Virus record (IMG/VR): IMGVR_UViG_3300020477_000002
Coordinates: 1-62,229 of that record
Source: a virus
Length of the DNA: 62,229 bases
Direction: 5' to 3' (one strand)
Shown: positions 24,194 through 35,900 of the stretch, one piece after another
Position numbering within the stretch: the first letter of the stretch is position 1
Layout of the letters: each line of letters begins with the position of its first letter
Program-made: the position numbers and the translations under genes
The notes under the pieces: model-generated
The model's input: only the letters and a program-made list of their open reading frames with translations
Database searches by the model: none
What the model was told of the DNA's origin: nothing

Positions 24194-26482
24194 TTAGTTC
24201 CTCCTTTTTCTACTACCATATCTACCCTTGCCAGAAGGTCTTCTTGACTTACCGCTATACTTATCTTGAGTCATTACTGCAGCCCAGAATTGTTCAAATC
24301 TGTTTTGCAAAAAACTTTTTCTTGGGCTAGTCTCCGTTGCATATAAACCCTTATTAAATAGTTCAAACTCTGCTTTCAATAATATTCCTCTAGGATTACG
24401 CTCTTGATTACCTAGCTCTGTTTCAGTTCCAACAAGGTGAGAAATGTAATCACGGAAAGAAGTAAACCCAAGTTCTTTATTTCTATCAGTCATAAAAGAA
24501 CCACCATGCCTATATGCCATATCCCCTAATAGTTGTTTTAGTTCAGGATATTTTCTATATACACTGGGCTTAAGGAATTCATGATTATTAGTTAGAATTT
24601 TTAAATTTTTATCATATGCCCACATGCCTAATGCTTTCCCTTCTTCAGGAGTAAGCTTAAGGCTATCCCTGTTAGCTTGTTGGGCTGGAGTAAGAACATC
24701 TATAGGAGATTCTCCTCTTTTAACATGACCTAAAAATTCATGAAGATCAGGGGCTAAGAAATATTTTTCAAGTGCTTTCCACTTAGGACTTTCTGGTTTA
24801 AGATTCAATTCCTTCCTTACCTGATTCATTATTTTAGTTTTGTGATTGGCATCTCCTTGTGCCATTTCCCATGCATTAACTGAAGGGCCAATTGCCGGGT
24901 CATCTAAATCATCAACTACATGAGCTAATCCATCTGCCTCTACTTTAAATCCTTCATTATATAAAAGATTATTTGCAACTTGCTCATCATATTCATCTGA
25001 ATATATACTTTTTGGAACTGCAGACAAATCCTTTTTAATAACAGTTGAAGGAGTTACATCTACACGAAATCCGGGTTCCTCTGCACCAAGCTTCTTCTCA
25101 ATTTTTTCAATCGCTGTATTAATAGTTGGCCCATATTTTAACCTAAGGACTTCTTCCTCACGTTTGAGATTATTTACAATACTTTCTGTCGTTGTTTCAA
25201 TCTGTGCTTTAGTATCATCACTAAGTTCTCCATCTTCTACTAATTCAGCAGTTATTTTATTTAAAATAGTTTGCTTTGTAGGATCAAACTCAGCCCCACG
25301 ACCACTAGATTCTATACCTATTAAAGGAGCACCAGCTCGAATCCTTGCAGCAAGGCTTGCTCTCAACCTTTGTATATAACCTGAGAGTTTGTTATCAAAG
25401 GACAGCTCCTGTCCATTTTTATCTACTGTAGGAATTGGAATATCAATAATATCCTTACCTTCTTTAAGATCTGCAGCAGCCTGCTTCTCGACCTCATCTT
25501 GATCAGCAGCCAGCACTTCATTTGTGGGTTGTACAGGTTTAAGTAATGATATTGGCCCTTTGTGCAGAGGCTGTGGTTCAAATTTAGGTATAGTCTCTGA
25601 TCCAGAATCTATTTGTTTCTTTTTCTTATACTTCTCCTCAAGCAACTGTTCATTGAACTCATGTATCCCCGTTTTTACCAAACCAGCAGGTTTCTTTTCT
25701 GGTGTGTTAATAGTATAACCAAGCTGATTCTTAACATACGCAACCATATTATTAACATCATCCCTTGGTTCTGTATACACATCAGGATTATAATACCCGG
25801 CATCTTCTGCCCATTTCATAAAATCTGTAGTAGCTGTATGCTGAGGATTTGTTGTTAGCTCTTCAATAATTTCCTTCCTTCTCTGCTCTATATCATCTCC
25901 CTTGTAATTAGCATAGTCTTCAAGTAGTCTTTGGGTATTCTTAGGGAATAAGTTTTTATATTTAACAACCAATTCATACTTAGATAACTGCTGAGTATCA
26001 GCTATATAAGCATCATAGATTTTATTCCATGTCTTCTCTATCTTATTTCGATCCCTCCATCCCCAAGCCTTACCATTCTGTTGGATGTTCCCCATCTCAA
26101 CAGCTTTCATATGTAGTCCAAGCTTATGGGTAACTTCTCGCCTTTGATTTTCCTGATCTGTAATATCCTTCTGCCACCCAGCCTTACGCATATCTCTGCC
26201 TATAGTACCCCCGAAGTACTCCTGAGGCTGTTGGTCTGTTTTTAATTTTAATCCCGCTTGCTGTGCCCCTGCTTCTTGGGGTTGTTGCCCCTTATATCCA
26301 GAGTAAAGATCAGCACCAAAGATTTGGCCTGTCCTCTCAGCCATGTTAGCAAATGCACCACCAGCATAACCTATATACTGTCTAGTTCTTTCAGCATCTG
26401 CATTCCTTTGCTGTATCTGTTCTGATAAATTCTTATGCCGATACGGAAGCAGTCTTCCACTGTCGTAAAATGCTATTGCCAT
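24194..26482 (-). CDS. Putative internal virion protein (762 aa)
   Basis: Encodes 762 aa, charged and helical, with a Glu/Lys-rich middle and a very basic C-terminal tail (SGKSRRPSGKGRYGSRKRRN). No enzymatic motif is recognised; no lysozyme or transglycosylase signature was seen. It lies two bases upstream of the giant polyvalent gene and after the coiled-coil 498-aa protein, an order typical of the three ejection proteins of short-tailed phages. The basic tail may contact DNA in the head. Confidence 0.65.
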   Translation of the reverse strand: MAIAFYDSGRLLPYRHKNLSEQIQQRNADAERTRQYIGYAGGAFANMAERTGQIFGADLYSGYKGQQPQEAGAQQAGLKLKTDQQPQEYFGGTIGRDMRKAGWQKDITDQENQRREVTHKLGLHMKAVEMGNIQQNGKAWGWRDRNKIEKTWNKIYDAYIADTQQLSKYELVVKYKNLFPKNTQRLLEDYANYKGDDIEQRRKEIIEELTTNPQHTATTDFMKWAEDAGYYNPDVYTEPRDDVNNMVAYVKNQLGYTINTPEKKPAGLVKTGIHEFNEQLLEEKYKKKKQIDSGSETIPKFEPQPLHKGPISLLKPVQPTNEVLAADQDEVEKQAAADLKEGKDIIDIPIPTVDKNGQELSFDNKLSGYIQRLRASLAARIRAGAPLIGIESSGRGAEFDPTKQTILNKITAELVEDGELSDDTKAQIETTTESIVNNLKREEEVLRLKYGPTINTAIEKIEKKLGAEEPGFRVDVTPSTVIKKDLSAVPKSIYSDEYDEQVANNLLYNEGFKVEADGLAHVVDDLDDPAIGPSVNAWEMAQGDANHKTKIMNQVRKELNLKPESPKWKALEKYFLAPDLHEFLGHVKRGESPIDVLTPAQQANRDSLKLTPEEGKALGMWAYDKNLKILTNNHEFLKPSVYRKYPELKQLLGDMAYRHGGSFMTDRNKELGFTSFRDYISHLVGTETELGNQERNPRGILLKAEFELFNKGLYATETSPRKSFLQNRFEQFWAAVMTQDKYSGKSRRPSGKGRYGSRKRRN

Positions 26483-26507
26483 AACGTATTCCTTTTATTT
26501 ATTATTT

Positions 26508-28004
26508 TTATCTAATTGATCTACCATGACCCCATTGTAAACCGCCACTTCCTTTTATCCTCCAATTTTTATTATCTTTTCTATTCATAAAAGCAGAATT
26601 GTGTTGAACGGAAGATGGTACTCTATCATATGATCCGGGCAATCCTGATCCACCTCTTGGAATATAACTTGGCTGACTATCTTGGTAATTTATACCACTA
26701 TAGTTTTTACCTAATCCGGGGTGAGCCCCACTTGAAGTATACATAGTTTGATATGGATCTGGGCCACTAGCACTTACATTTGACAGATCTGGCTTGCTTG
26801 CCGAAGCAAATCTTGTATTCATATCAGGATTTCTTATATGTGATATATTAGAAATAAGATTACCATCGGGAGGTGGTGGCGTACCTCCAGCAGGCCGTGC
26901 CATTCTTCCATACATGTCAGCTTCTGCACTAGCCGCCCTACCTGCTTGTATGCCTGTGTATAGATTTGCCGCAGTACCTGCAATAGCAAGACCTGTCTGG
27001 ATACCTCTGCCCATCCGACCAGCATTATACTCATCAACCTGTTGCTGTGCCATACGATCACTAAGCATAAGCTCCTGCTCCCTACCCATACGTTGCTCTT
27101 CTATACTTGTTCTCCTGTCAGACATAGCATCACCCATCTGATCATAGCCCATACTAGCTTGCAGTGATCTTCCTGCTAAGTTCGCAAACCTATCTCCTGT
27201 AGCACCATACTGAGATGCAAGTGCAAGGTTAGCTTGTGATCTATTAAGCCCTGCTGTAGCAAGATTCATCTGATCTGCTATACGTGACTGGTGAGCCTGT
27301 GCCATAATCTGATCTGCCTGCTCCTCATCACCAAGCATGCCTGACTGTTGCATTATCCTATTAGCATCAAGCTGCATTTCCCTCATCCTATTCTCCTGAC
27401 CTGCAAACCAGCCTTTCTGTTTAGCTTTAGCCATATTAGTACCTGCAGTATTCTGAGCATCCATCATTAACTTAGCTGCGGCAACAGGATTAGTCTTTGC
27501 TAAGCCAGAAGCTACTGCCTTAGTTTGTTGCAATGCTGCTTCATTCCCCATCTTAGCGGCATCCATTACCATTGCCTGCACTGCATCAAAGCTACCGGGC
27601 TGGTATTTCTGGGCTTCAAGATCTAATCTGTAAGCTTCTCTCTGCTTCTGCCTCTCCATTGATCTTTCACGTAACCCTGCATAATGTTGCCTGTCATCTG
27701 CAAGTTCACCAGCTCTTCTCTCTCGCATAGCGGCTGATGTAATGCCTGCTTGGGCTGCACCAGCTTGTGCTTCTGATCTACCATATAACCTACGAGCCTC
27801 GCCTGTATCTTTAAGGTATCTGCCATACTCATCCTGACCACGACCTTCATAAAAATCCCGTCTTTTACCATACCTATCGTATGATTTATCAGACCTCTCC
27901 TTCCACTTCTTGAGTTCTGCAGGATTGTGAAACCTTGCGGCATCACCCATCTTAGGGCCACCAAGACTCTCAAACATTCCTCTAATTGCTTTCCCTATGG
28001 GCAT
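26508..28004 (-). CDS. Putative internal virion protein, coiled-coil (498 aa)
   Basis: Encodes 498 aa, rich in Ala/Gln/Met/Arg. Residues 30-330 are almost continuous helix with repeated AQAGAAQAG and MAQQQ-like patterns. A hydrophobic segment (GIQTGLAIAGTAANLYTGIQ) lies near 340-358, followed by a disordered Gly/Pro/Ser tail. This composition is typical of the first ejection (inner core) protein of podoviruses. Assignment rests on composition and gene order. Confidence 0.65.
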   Translation of the reverse strand: MPIGKAIRGMFESLGGPKMGDAARFHNPAELKKWKERSDKSYDRYGKRRDFYEGRGQDEYGRYLKDTGEARRLYGRSEAQAGAAQAGITSAAMRERRAGELADDRQHYAGLRERSMERQKQREAYRLDLEAQKYQPGSFDAVQAMVMDAAKMGNEAALQQTKAVASGLAKTNPVAAAKLMMDAQNTAGTNMAKAKQKGWFAGQENRMREMQLDANRIMQQSGMLGDEEQADQIMAQAHQSRIADQMNLATAGLNRSQANLALASQYGATGDRFANLAGRSLQASMGYDQMGDAMSDRRTSIEEQRMGREQELMLSDRMAQQQVDEYNAGRMGRGIQTGLAIAGTAANLYTGIQAGRAASAEADMYGRMARPAGGTPPPPDGNLISNISHIRNPDMNTRFASASKPDLSNVSASGPDPYQTMYTSSGAHPGLGKNYSGINYQDSQPSYIPRGGSGLPGSYDRVPSSVQHNSAFMNRKDNKNWRIKGSGGLQWGHGRSIR

Positions 28005-28012
28005 ATTTTACC

Positions 28013-28588
28013 TCACTTGCGTAATCTATTTAATGTTTGTCGTGCTAACCTCTTAGCCCGTTTTGCTGACGACCCTTCAACTGAAAGGATACGTTCTTTA
28101 TTTAGATATGAAGCGTTCACACTTGCATCCTCTGCATCCGGATCATGAGCTGTATTTCCATGTTGCCCTGTACCACCGGGAGTACTTTGACTGCCACCTG
28201 CACCCGGATTATATCCCGGCCCACCGGGAGCACCAAAAAAAGTAGGCCCAATAGTATTTGTTTTAAGAAAATGAGTTCTTGTCCATCCCATATAAGCCCC
28301 ACCATATCCTAAGACATTCAATTCCATATTTGCATGAGTATCCATATCGCTAGTATAATCCTTCATCTCTTGTAATATACCATGTCCTTGAGGTGAGCCG
28401 GGAGTTGTATATCCTGCCATAACTACAGTATTTATATCATTCAAGTCAGTTATTAAGATATTAAGTTTTGCTGAAATGGCCTGCAAGTCTGTAACAACTA
28501 AGTTTATTTTTGTTCTCAGCTCTAATATATCAGTTTCTAAGGCAGCAAGCTGAGCAGACTGTATTAAATCTATCTTCTTTGTCCCCAT
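28013..28588 (-). CDS. Coiled-coil virion protein, copy B of a tandem pair
   Basis: Encodes 191 aa. Residues 5-55 form a leucine/isoleucine coiled coil (LAALETDILELRTKINLVVT), followed by DINTVVMAGY, a Gly/Pro-rich linker and a basic tail (SAKRAKRLARQTLNRLRK). The gene just upstream has the same length and layout, with NLVVTD versus NLIVTD, NTVVMAGY versus NTVIMAGY, and similar basic tails. They are diverged tandem duplicates. The role is unknown; position suggests a minor virion component. Confidence 0.65.
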   Translation of the reverse strand: MGTKKIDLIQSAQLAALETDILELRTKINLVVTDLQAISAKLNILITDLNDINTVVMAGYTTPGSPQGHGILQEMKDYTSDMDTHANMELNVLGYGGAYMGWTRTHFLKTNTIGPTFFGAPGGPGYNPGAGGSQSTPGGTGQHGNTAHDPDAEDASVNASYLNKERILSVEGSSAKRAKRLARQTLNRLRK

Positions 28589-28589
28589 A

Positions 28590-29165
28590 TTAACGTGACC
28601 TTTTAAGTAAGGTACGTGCTATCTTTCTTGCCCTTGTTTCACCTTTAGTTTTTAATGTCATAACTGCCTTTGATTCCGCACTATACGTTGGTGATGATGC
28701 TGTTGCTTGTTGAGAAACAGAAGTATGTAACGATCTTGTAGCACTACCTTGTGCAGTCCCACTTAAATTACACCCCGGTTGTGAATAGCCGGGATAGGGT
28801 GGCAAACTAGCCGTAGCAGAAGTAGGAGGATGAACTTCCTTATATGATGGTGTACTTGTTTGCGATGAACTACCCGGAAATAACTCATACCTGTGTTTCT
28901 CAAAATTGTTAACCAGCTCATCCAGCCTTTTTAATATACCAGTATTTGCTGTACCTGACCCACTTCCTACAGAATATCCTGCCATAATTACAGTGTTTAA
29001 ATCATTCGCATCATCTATTGCATCATTAAGTTTCTTAGTTATTCCATTAGTTGCGTGAGTTATATCTGTTACAATCAAGTTCAATTTATCCCTAAGCTCT
29101 TTTACATCATCTTGTAGGGCTTCAATCTGTTCAGTTTGTAGTATATCAATTTCAGATACTGACAT
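28590..29165 (-). CDS. Coiled-coil virion protein, copy A of a tandem pair
   Basis: Encodes 191 aa, a paralogue of the next gene at 28013-28588. The coiled-coil N-terminus (IEALQDDVKELRDKLNLIVT), NTVIMAGYS motif and basic tail (TRARKIARTLLKRSR) correspond, while the Ser/Thr/Pro-rich middle differs in sequence. The start overlaps the stop of the upstream 66-aa gene. Function unknown. Confidence 0.65.
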   Translation of the reverse strand: MSVSEIDILQTEQIEALQDDVKELRDKLNLIVTDITHATNGITKKLNDAIDDANDLNTVIMAGYSVGSGSGTANTGILKRLDELVNNFEKHRYELFPGSSSQTSTPSYKEVHPPTSATASLPPYPGYSQPGCNLSGTAQGSATRSLHTSVSQQATASSPTYSAESKAVMTLKTKGETRARKIARTLLKRSR

Positions 29166-29365
29166 TATCCATCCATTAATAAGGCTAGTGTTTCCGATTG
29201 TTCCTTTATCATACTCCTTAAATTAGATATCTCAGCTTCTGCATTAACTATCTTGGCTCTCAGCTCTGCATTAACACGTTCCTGATCCCTGAAAGCCTCC
29301 TGTGTAATCTGATCATCTATCTGTGATGCAACTACATTTAATCCGTATCGTTCTGCATCAGCCAT
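29165..29365 (-). CDS. Small coiled-coil protein
   Basis: Encodes 66 aa, helical throughout, with a coiled-coil heptad pattern from residue 25 (NAELRAKIVNAEAEISNLRS). It shares single-base overlaps with both neighbours, so translation is coupled. It may be a minor virion assembly protein. Confidence 0.62.
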   Translation of the reverse strand: MADAERYGLNVVASQIDDQITQEAFRDQERVNAELRAKIVNAEAEISNLRSMIKEQSETLALLMDG

Positions 29366-29922
29366 TAGCTAGGTACTGCTGGAGTTTCAACATCACTTAC
29401 ACTGATGTCTGTTTCAAATGATCCTACGTATCCTCGTGGATTAGAATTAGTATTCTCAACCTGCTTCCACTGGAATATATAACCCCTACTTCCAGACGGC
29501 ATATAGAACTTCTCAGTCTTCCAAACAGTTGAGCTGAAATAACGACTAGAGCCTAGCTTATTGCCATCGAAATACATATCTATAGTAACATCACCCTTGT
29601 ATGTTATTTGTGCTTCTGACAGCTCTTTAACGACTCTGTGAGATGATACTGGAGCAGCTACTATCTCACAGTTAACCATGTCACATCCATCCTCTATGCT
29701 TATCTGTACTAATGAGCCTGCCTGTGATGGATTAGGGAATATCCTAAGAGGCAGAAGCTTCCCTTTAACTGTAAGATCACTGCCTATAACTGTCTCTGTT
29801 CCTGCATGCTCACCATCTACAGCAAAATTAAACTTAAGATTTCCTCCACTTACTCTAGGTATTACACCAACCATTGCCTGATGAAATACTACTGGTGCAG
29901 GATACTGCTGAAACTCTGCCAT
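29365..29922 (-). CDS. Virion protein sharing a domain with the nozzle-like protein
   Basis: Encodes 185 aa, beta-rich. Residues 105-175 (YKGDVTIDMYFDGNKL, then EKFYMPSGSRGY) resemble the C-terminal 75 residues of the adjacent 2101-aa protein (YKGDIDFRVMLDGELI, then EERIYLPASAYGQ). The two C-terminal domains look homologous, so this may be a duplicated, detached domain that assembles at the same place on the tail. The start overlaps the stop of the large gene by one base. Confidence 0.68.
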   Translation of the reverse strand: MAEFQQYPAPVVFHQAMVGVIPRVSGGNLKFNFAVDGEHAGTETVIGSDLTVKGKLLPLRIFPNPSQAGSLVQISIEDGCDMVNCEIVAAPVSSHRVVKELSEAQITYKGDVTIDMYFDGNKLGSSRYFSSTVWKTEKFYMPSGSRGYIFQWKQVENTNSNPRGYVGSFETDISVSDVETPAVPS

Positions 29923-32900
29923 TATGCTGCCATATTCCCGTTAAATGTTACTGATTCTATAGTGCCTGACCTGCTTTCGTTCATGTAATGTATCCTCTGT
30001 CCATATGCAGATGCAGGTAAATATATTCTCTCTTCCTTAAACTCACCATCAGGATTATTTAATTCTTTCCTGTATATTAATTCCCCATCTAACATCACCC
30101 TAAAATCAATATCACCCTTATAGAATACATCTGCACTATGAGTTAGAGTCTGGGCTTGGTATTGCTGAAGAGGGTAGTGACGGATTGATAGTGTCTGAAC
30201 TCTCATGTTGCCCTCCATTTTAACAGATAATGTTCTGAATCTACGTAGATCAGTCAAGTACAGATCTGCTGTTAGAGGTTCTACTGTATCACTAGGGGGT
30301 AGAGTGAAAGACCTAGCCGCAGTTGTTTCATTATTAATAAATATATCTACAACTGGCAGATTCCCCCAATATATTTTACCTGTCCCACTTCTTAGTGGTT
30401 CCTTGTCTAATAGTATAGCTGGATATGTAACACTATTAACTACTGCAGTGGTTATACTGCTTACTTTAGTATTATCTGCAAGCATTTCATTCCATATTTT
30501 ATCGCCTGCCTTAATAGATGAGGTATCAAAATCAAGTGGCATTACTATCTTTTTCCTTTCTGTCTCAGATAGATTGCCTCCACCTATATCAATCTCAAAG
30601 TACTGCTCTGCATTTCCATAGTTAATAAAGACATCATACATATCAACTTCATCATCACTACCTGCCTGAACTAAATCTCCTGCATCTAAATCATCTGGAC
30701 TCATACCTAACAATTCTGCGGCTAATGCCTGTCCTCGTATACCATCTGTATTAGTTTCAGATGACTTAGATTCTAGCACTTCGTATACTACTGCCAGTGA
30801 TCCCAAAGCTTTTGCAAGTGCAGGTTCTCCTGCATCTATCTTCTTGCTTTTCCATACTATATTAGTTGCCTTAGTTGAGCCTACTTCCTCCACCTTAAAA
30901 GAAGAATCTCCTTTCTGATCATCTTCTGTAACAACTATTGCCTTACCTACAGCTTTAGAGTAATGAGCATGGTGTGCTTCTATTGAAGTCTGGCATAATC
31001 TTAGATCACCTCCTGTTATTTCAAGCCTGATACCCTTACCAGATCCGGGCTTTTGAAATAGCCAGTAGACCCCGTCTGACACACATGCCTGAGGCTTAAC
31101 AAGATCAGTTACTATATGCTTATCCCTAGTTAAATACTGAACCTTCCCAGCCTGATAGTATGCAATGCCATCATTTGCAGTGAGCCATAAAACCCCGCCA
31201 CCAAACTCAGCTACAGTATGTTCATCGCCTGCCTTAATTCCATGTGCATCAGGCACTCTAAATGCTATCATTGCTTTAGGATCAGTACCTCTCACCCTAT
31301 ATAATGAATTAGTTGTCCATACTAGCCCCTCTCCTGCGTGTTCTTTTATTGCCCTGATCTCAGAATCTAGTGTAACTACAGCATCAAGAGGCCAGTATTC
31401 AGGAGTGCCATATCTTGAGAACTGTAAGTTAGCATCTAATGCTCCGAAATACATTGACCCAACTGATGTAATATACCTGTAATAATCCTCGCTACTCTCC
31501 GTTTCAAAGAAGTTCTTCTTTTCCTCATTATATGTAAGACCTATAGGAGGATAGTTATCATTCTGTAGATAGTGCAGTGATGTTACTGGTGCTCGTGCTT
31601 TATCCCTGTAACCAAAGCTATTGATTTCTATTGACATATTAGTAACAGAGGTATTGGAATATGTTTCTTCATAACTAAATACTGTAACACCAGCTTCATG
31701 AATAGTAGGTAGACTTCCTGCTGAATTAGTTGTACATCCTGTAAACTTATTAGGGGAGGATGTTATATCTCTACCTGTATATTCGTATATCTCATTACCG
31801 ATTAGTAATTTTTTAGGGCTACCTGAAGATGCAGTTTGGAATAGTGAGGCATCTTCAACAAATATTGTTATTGCTCCAGTACTTGCAGAATAGGGAGGAT
31901 CTATAGTTACAGACAATGTAGACGTATCTTGATTTCTGTGTTGTATTTCAAGTAACCACTCAACAACATCAACTGTCTTACCTGACTCATGTCTACTAGC
32001 AGAGGAATCATTTTGTGCACGAGTACATCCTGTTAATGATGTGCCTGATACACCAGTATATGATATGTATTCCTCTTCAATCTTAACTACTCCTGCAGTA
32101 GGCCATGCACTTGGGTTTGTTGTGCTGGTTAAGGCAATGGTAGTTGCAGTTTCATTAATCTCTGCTGATAGTGTAGTTGTATAAGCAACAGTAGGAGATG
32201 CACTTTCACTAAGCTGGATTATATTCCACGAACCATCCATGTCCGAAGGAGTTGCAATTAAATCAAAATTTGAATTAGTAAATCCTCTTAATTTACTAAT
32301 ATCCTGATATGTCTTCAGGCTATAGAACTGTGAAAGAGTAGATACTCGTGCAAATGTACCACTTATGCCTGATAAACTAAGTGGGAACCCTGTTAGATCA
32401 GGCATATCAATATCACGGAGGAACATCCACTCTGATGAATCTCCACCATAACGATACACACGTATTGTTTCTATATCTGTATTATCAAAGTGGAAGAAGT
32501 TCTCATCAAAGTTAATTTGTATGCAATCATCTGCACTATCCAAGGGCTGGATGCCTTCAGCAGACGCTACTGATGGAGCACTCTCATTGCCCCACTTATC
32601 TAGGAAAGATGCACGATAATAGAAATCTATATTCGGGCCATAAGGATTAAACATATTGGGAGCACCTACCAAGAATGCTGAGATACCAACCTTTGAAGCA
32701 TCAAAGGCATTACCAGCAGAATCTGCCTGCCCTAGAAGATATCCTTTTTCTTTAGCATCTACGCCACCTTTTAGGTTTATTGCACTATCATTTAATACAT
32801 AAAAGTTTTGACCAGAATCTTGATAGTTAGTAAATGATATTCTATTATTTGCACCTGTTTGCCCAGTTGATGGGACTACTGTTTCAGCAGTTTTAAAGAA

Positions 32901-35900
32901 TACTATATCACGATACACTTTACTCTTGAATTTAATCTCAAGCTTAGGATCTGTAATCTGTGTACCTACTCCTCCAGACTGAAGTGTAGTAGGAGCGTCT
33001 AGTATGTACCATGTAAAATCATTCTGGTTCCCAAGCATTTTATTAGACTCATGGTTTAATCCTATCGTAGGATCTCCAGTACTATTATAAACTCCAGAAT
33101 CGAACTTCCATTCAACTGACAAAAACCTTGGAGTTCCACCATCATCTGTTACAGCTTCCCTAGTTTTTATAACCTGACCCCATGCTGATACATTATTACT
33201 ACTAGATGAGTGGTTGACCCATGAATTCTTAAGATCAGATTCAAAGAATGGAACTGATGTATGTATATCGTACTTCTCTGTATCTGCACCTCTGTATATA
33301 CCCCATGCCTTAAGGCCATCAAAATGAAGGGGTTTATTAAAATCATAGGAAAGTATAGAGGTTTCTGATTTAGTGGTTCCTGTTTTAACAAGTCTCCATT
33401 TGGGTTGTGCTTCTGCCTTTGGCCTAATCTTCACGAACACAAACACAACACTGCTTGCTATTACATGGAGTACATCCTCAACTAACCCTGTCAATCCTAA
33501 ACCTGTTGCAAGTTCTGGCTTAGCCTTAACATATTTAACATTATAAAATGGATCATATACAGTAATATTATCTTTATCTACAACAGATAGATAATCAGAT
33601 GTTAAGTGATAAACTCCAGCATTACTAAACACGCTGGAGGATGGTGCTACATCACTGTCACTTCCATTTTGAGAATATAACTTACCAGACTTTTTATACA
33701 ATATCCTTGGCTGTGCACCTGACGTTGTGGTAACAGCCCTTATATCCTGATCCTTCCATTTAATGCTATGTTTAAAATCAGAATTGGTTGTTACTGCACC
33801 TGAGTTAGGCCTTACTTCTATTATTTGATTATCAGGATCTTCTGCTGGACGATTCGCTGTTAATACATGTCCAAATAAATCAGTTTGTATTACTTCCCTC
33901 TGAGGCCCATCAAGTTTACCTCCTCTATGAGCATAATCTGGGTGTACATACAGAAGGGTTGTCTCATCTGCAAATGGATCAATTGAATTAATTATTGGAT
34001 AACAACTTTCATCTGCAATAGGTCTATCATCAACCCTATCGAAGTATATCTTTGTTGCTGAATTATCTATTCTTGTAATCTTTGCAAGAAAATAATCCTC
34101 ACTAAGATTTGTAGACACCCCTTGAGAAGCATACTTTCTGCCACCCTGTGGTTTTATCTGTATGCCATCACCCCACCTTCTAAAAGACTGATTCCATGAT
34201 AATGTCCTATGAAGATGTGATGCCCTTGCCTGAACTTTAATAAAATCTCCAACTGTAAATGCTTTATCTGATGCTTCAGCAAATGCTATGCTCTTTTCAC
34301 TGGCATTTATTACTGCCTTCGTCCACAACCTTGACTTAGGAAAGTTAGTTTGTAATGTCAATGAACCACCCGGACTATAACTACACAGCCTTTGTATAGT
34401 AGGTACAACTGTATTAGAATATCCAGTTGACCCAATAGTATTAGAAGTGCTATTTTGTTTTAATCTTTTATTTGATACTCTTAATTCTTGGTCAGGATGA
34501 GCACTTCCCTCATTATGTTCCATAGTCCAAGTTCTCTTCTTATCTATGGTCATATCGTCATAGAAAGGATACACACCATGATACCAATCCCATCTTCCAA
34601 ACGTGATATTTTTCTTACCAGTATAAGTAGAGAAATGGTAGCTATAGAATTTTCTTTGATTTAAAATTCTGTAATCATGTGTTTTATTCCACCTATGATA
34701 TAGTTCATGAGTCCATGTTCCTACAGTACCTTTAGGTAAGGTGTTATTAACATACTTTCTTGTTACTCCATACTTAGGAATAGACAATGTAATTGTAGGC
34801 TCTACAGTATAGTAATTTCTTCTGGGATATGAATTACTGACAAGTCCGGGGATATCTCCAGATGTCAAAGTGGATACAGATTTTGTAACATTCATATCTC
34901 CTGTTACAGAAATATTCTTTATGTCAGAATCTTTTGGACTAACTCCCTTCTTACCAAACATAAATATATCAGGCTTATTAGTTCCAACATATTTAACCAT
35001 TGCCCACTCATTAGCCTTATGAATAACTGCACACCATTTTATTCCTACTTCAACATTCCTATCATACTGATGAGTACCTACTCCATAACCATTATCAAAT
35101 TGCCCCTTTGCCCACCATCTAGGAGTTTGCCAGCTTGCATATCCACCACTTACCTTGGCTGGAGGATTACTGCCAGACTTTGCATATATCTCTACCTCAT
35201 CAGAACCAGCATTATATGCACCACTTCCATCTCCTTCACTTTTATTCCCATCTCTAAGTAAGAATAATATAGAATCATATGCTAATGGGAGTATCCATCT
35301 TTCGTTAGCACTATCTGTATATGCACTTGGAGCTGTGTCTGAGGTTTGTATTTCCTGAGCAAATGTTATAACTCCATTACATACATCAAGGCTGGTAATT
35401 GAAGTACCTGTTGCACCTGTGGTTTTGTTGAAGGGGCTTCCTGCATCTCCACCTTGTGATGCATCAAGTGTATCAAACGTATTTACAGTCATTGAGGAAC
35501 TACTAAGGGCAACAGTTTCTATAAACTGAGCATCCCAGCAAATGAAATAGTTTTCCTTAAAAAGAAAACCATTACTATGTTTAGTGAGGTTTCCAGACTG
35601 TATTAAGTTAGTAGTCCATCCCCCAGAACCATCTGGCTGACGAGTAACAACCTTCCAGTCAGATGTACTATCATCTATCCAGTAAGGCTGACCACTATAG
35701 TAGTAAATCTTTTTATCATCAGTGTTAGAATCTGCCCTGTGTTCTTCTAAGGATGGGGCATCACTATAAGGAGGGGTGTTTGATGCTGTACCTGTATCTA
35801 CTGCACCAAACTTATCTGAATCTAGCTTTAGTAGGTGTGATCCTTCTGCAGGTCTTAGTCCCCTAGAGCCTTCTGAGACAACAGAACCTGTAATAATAGA

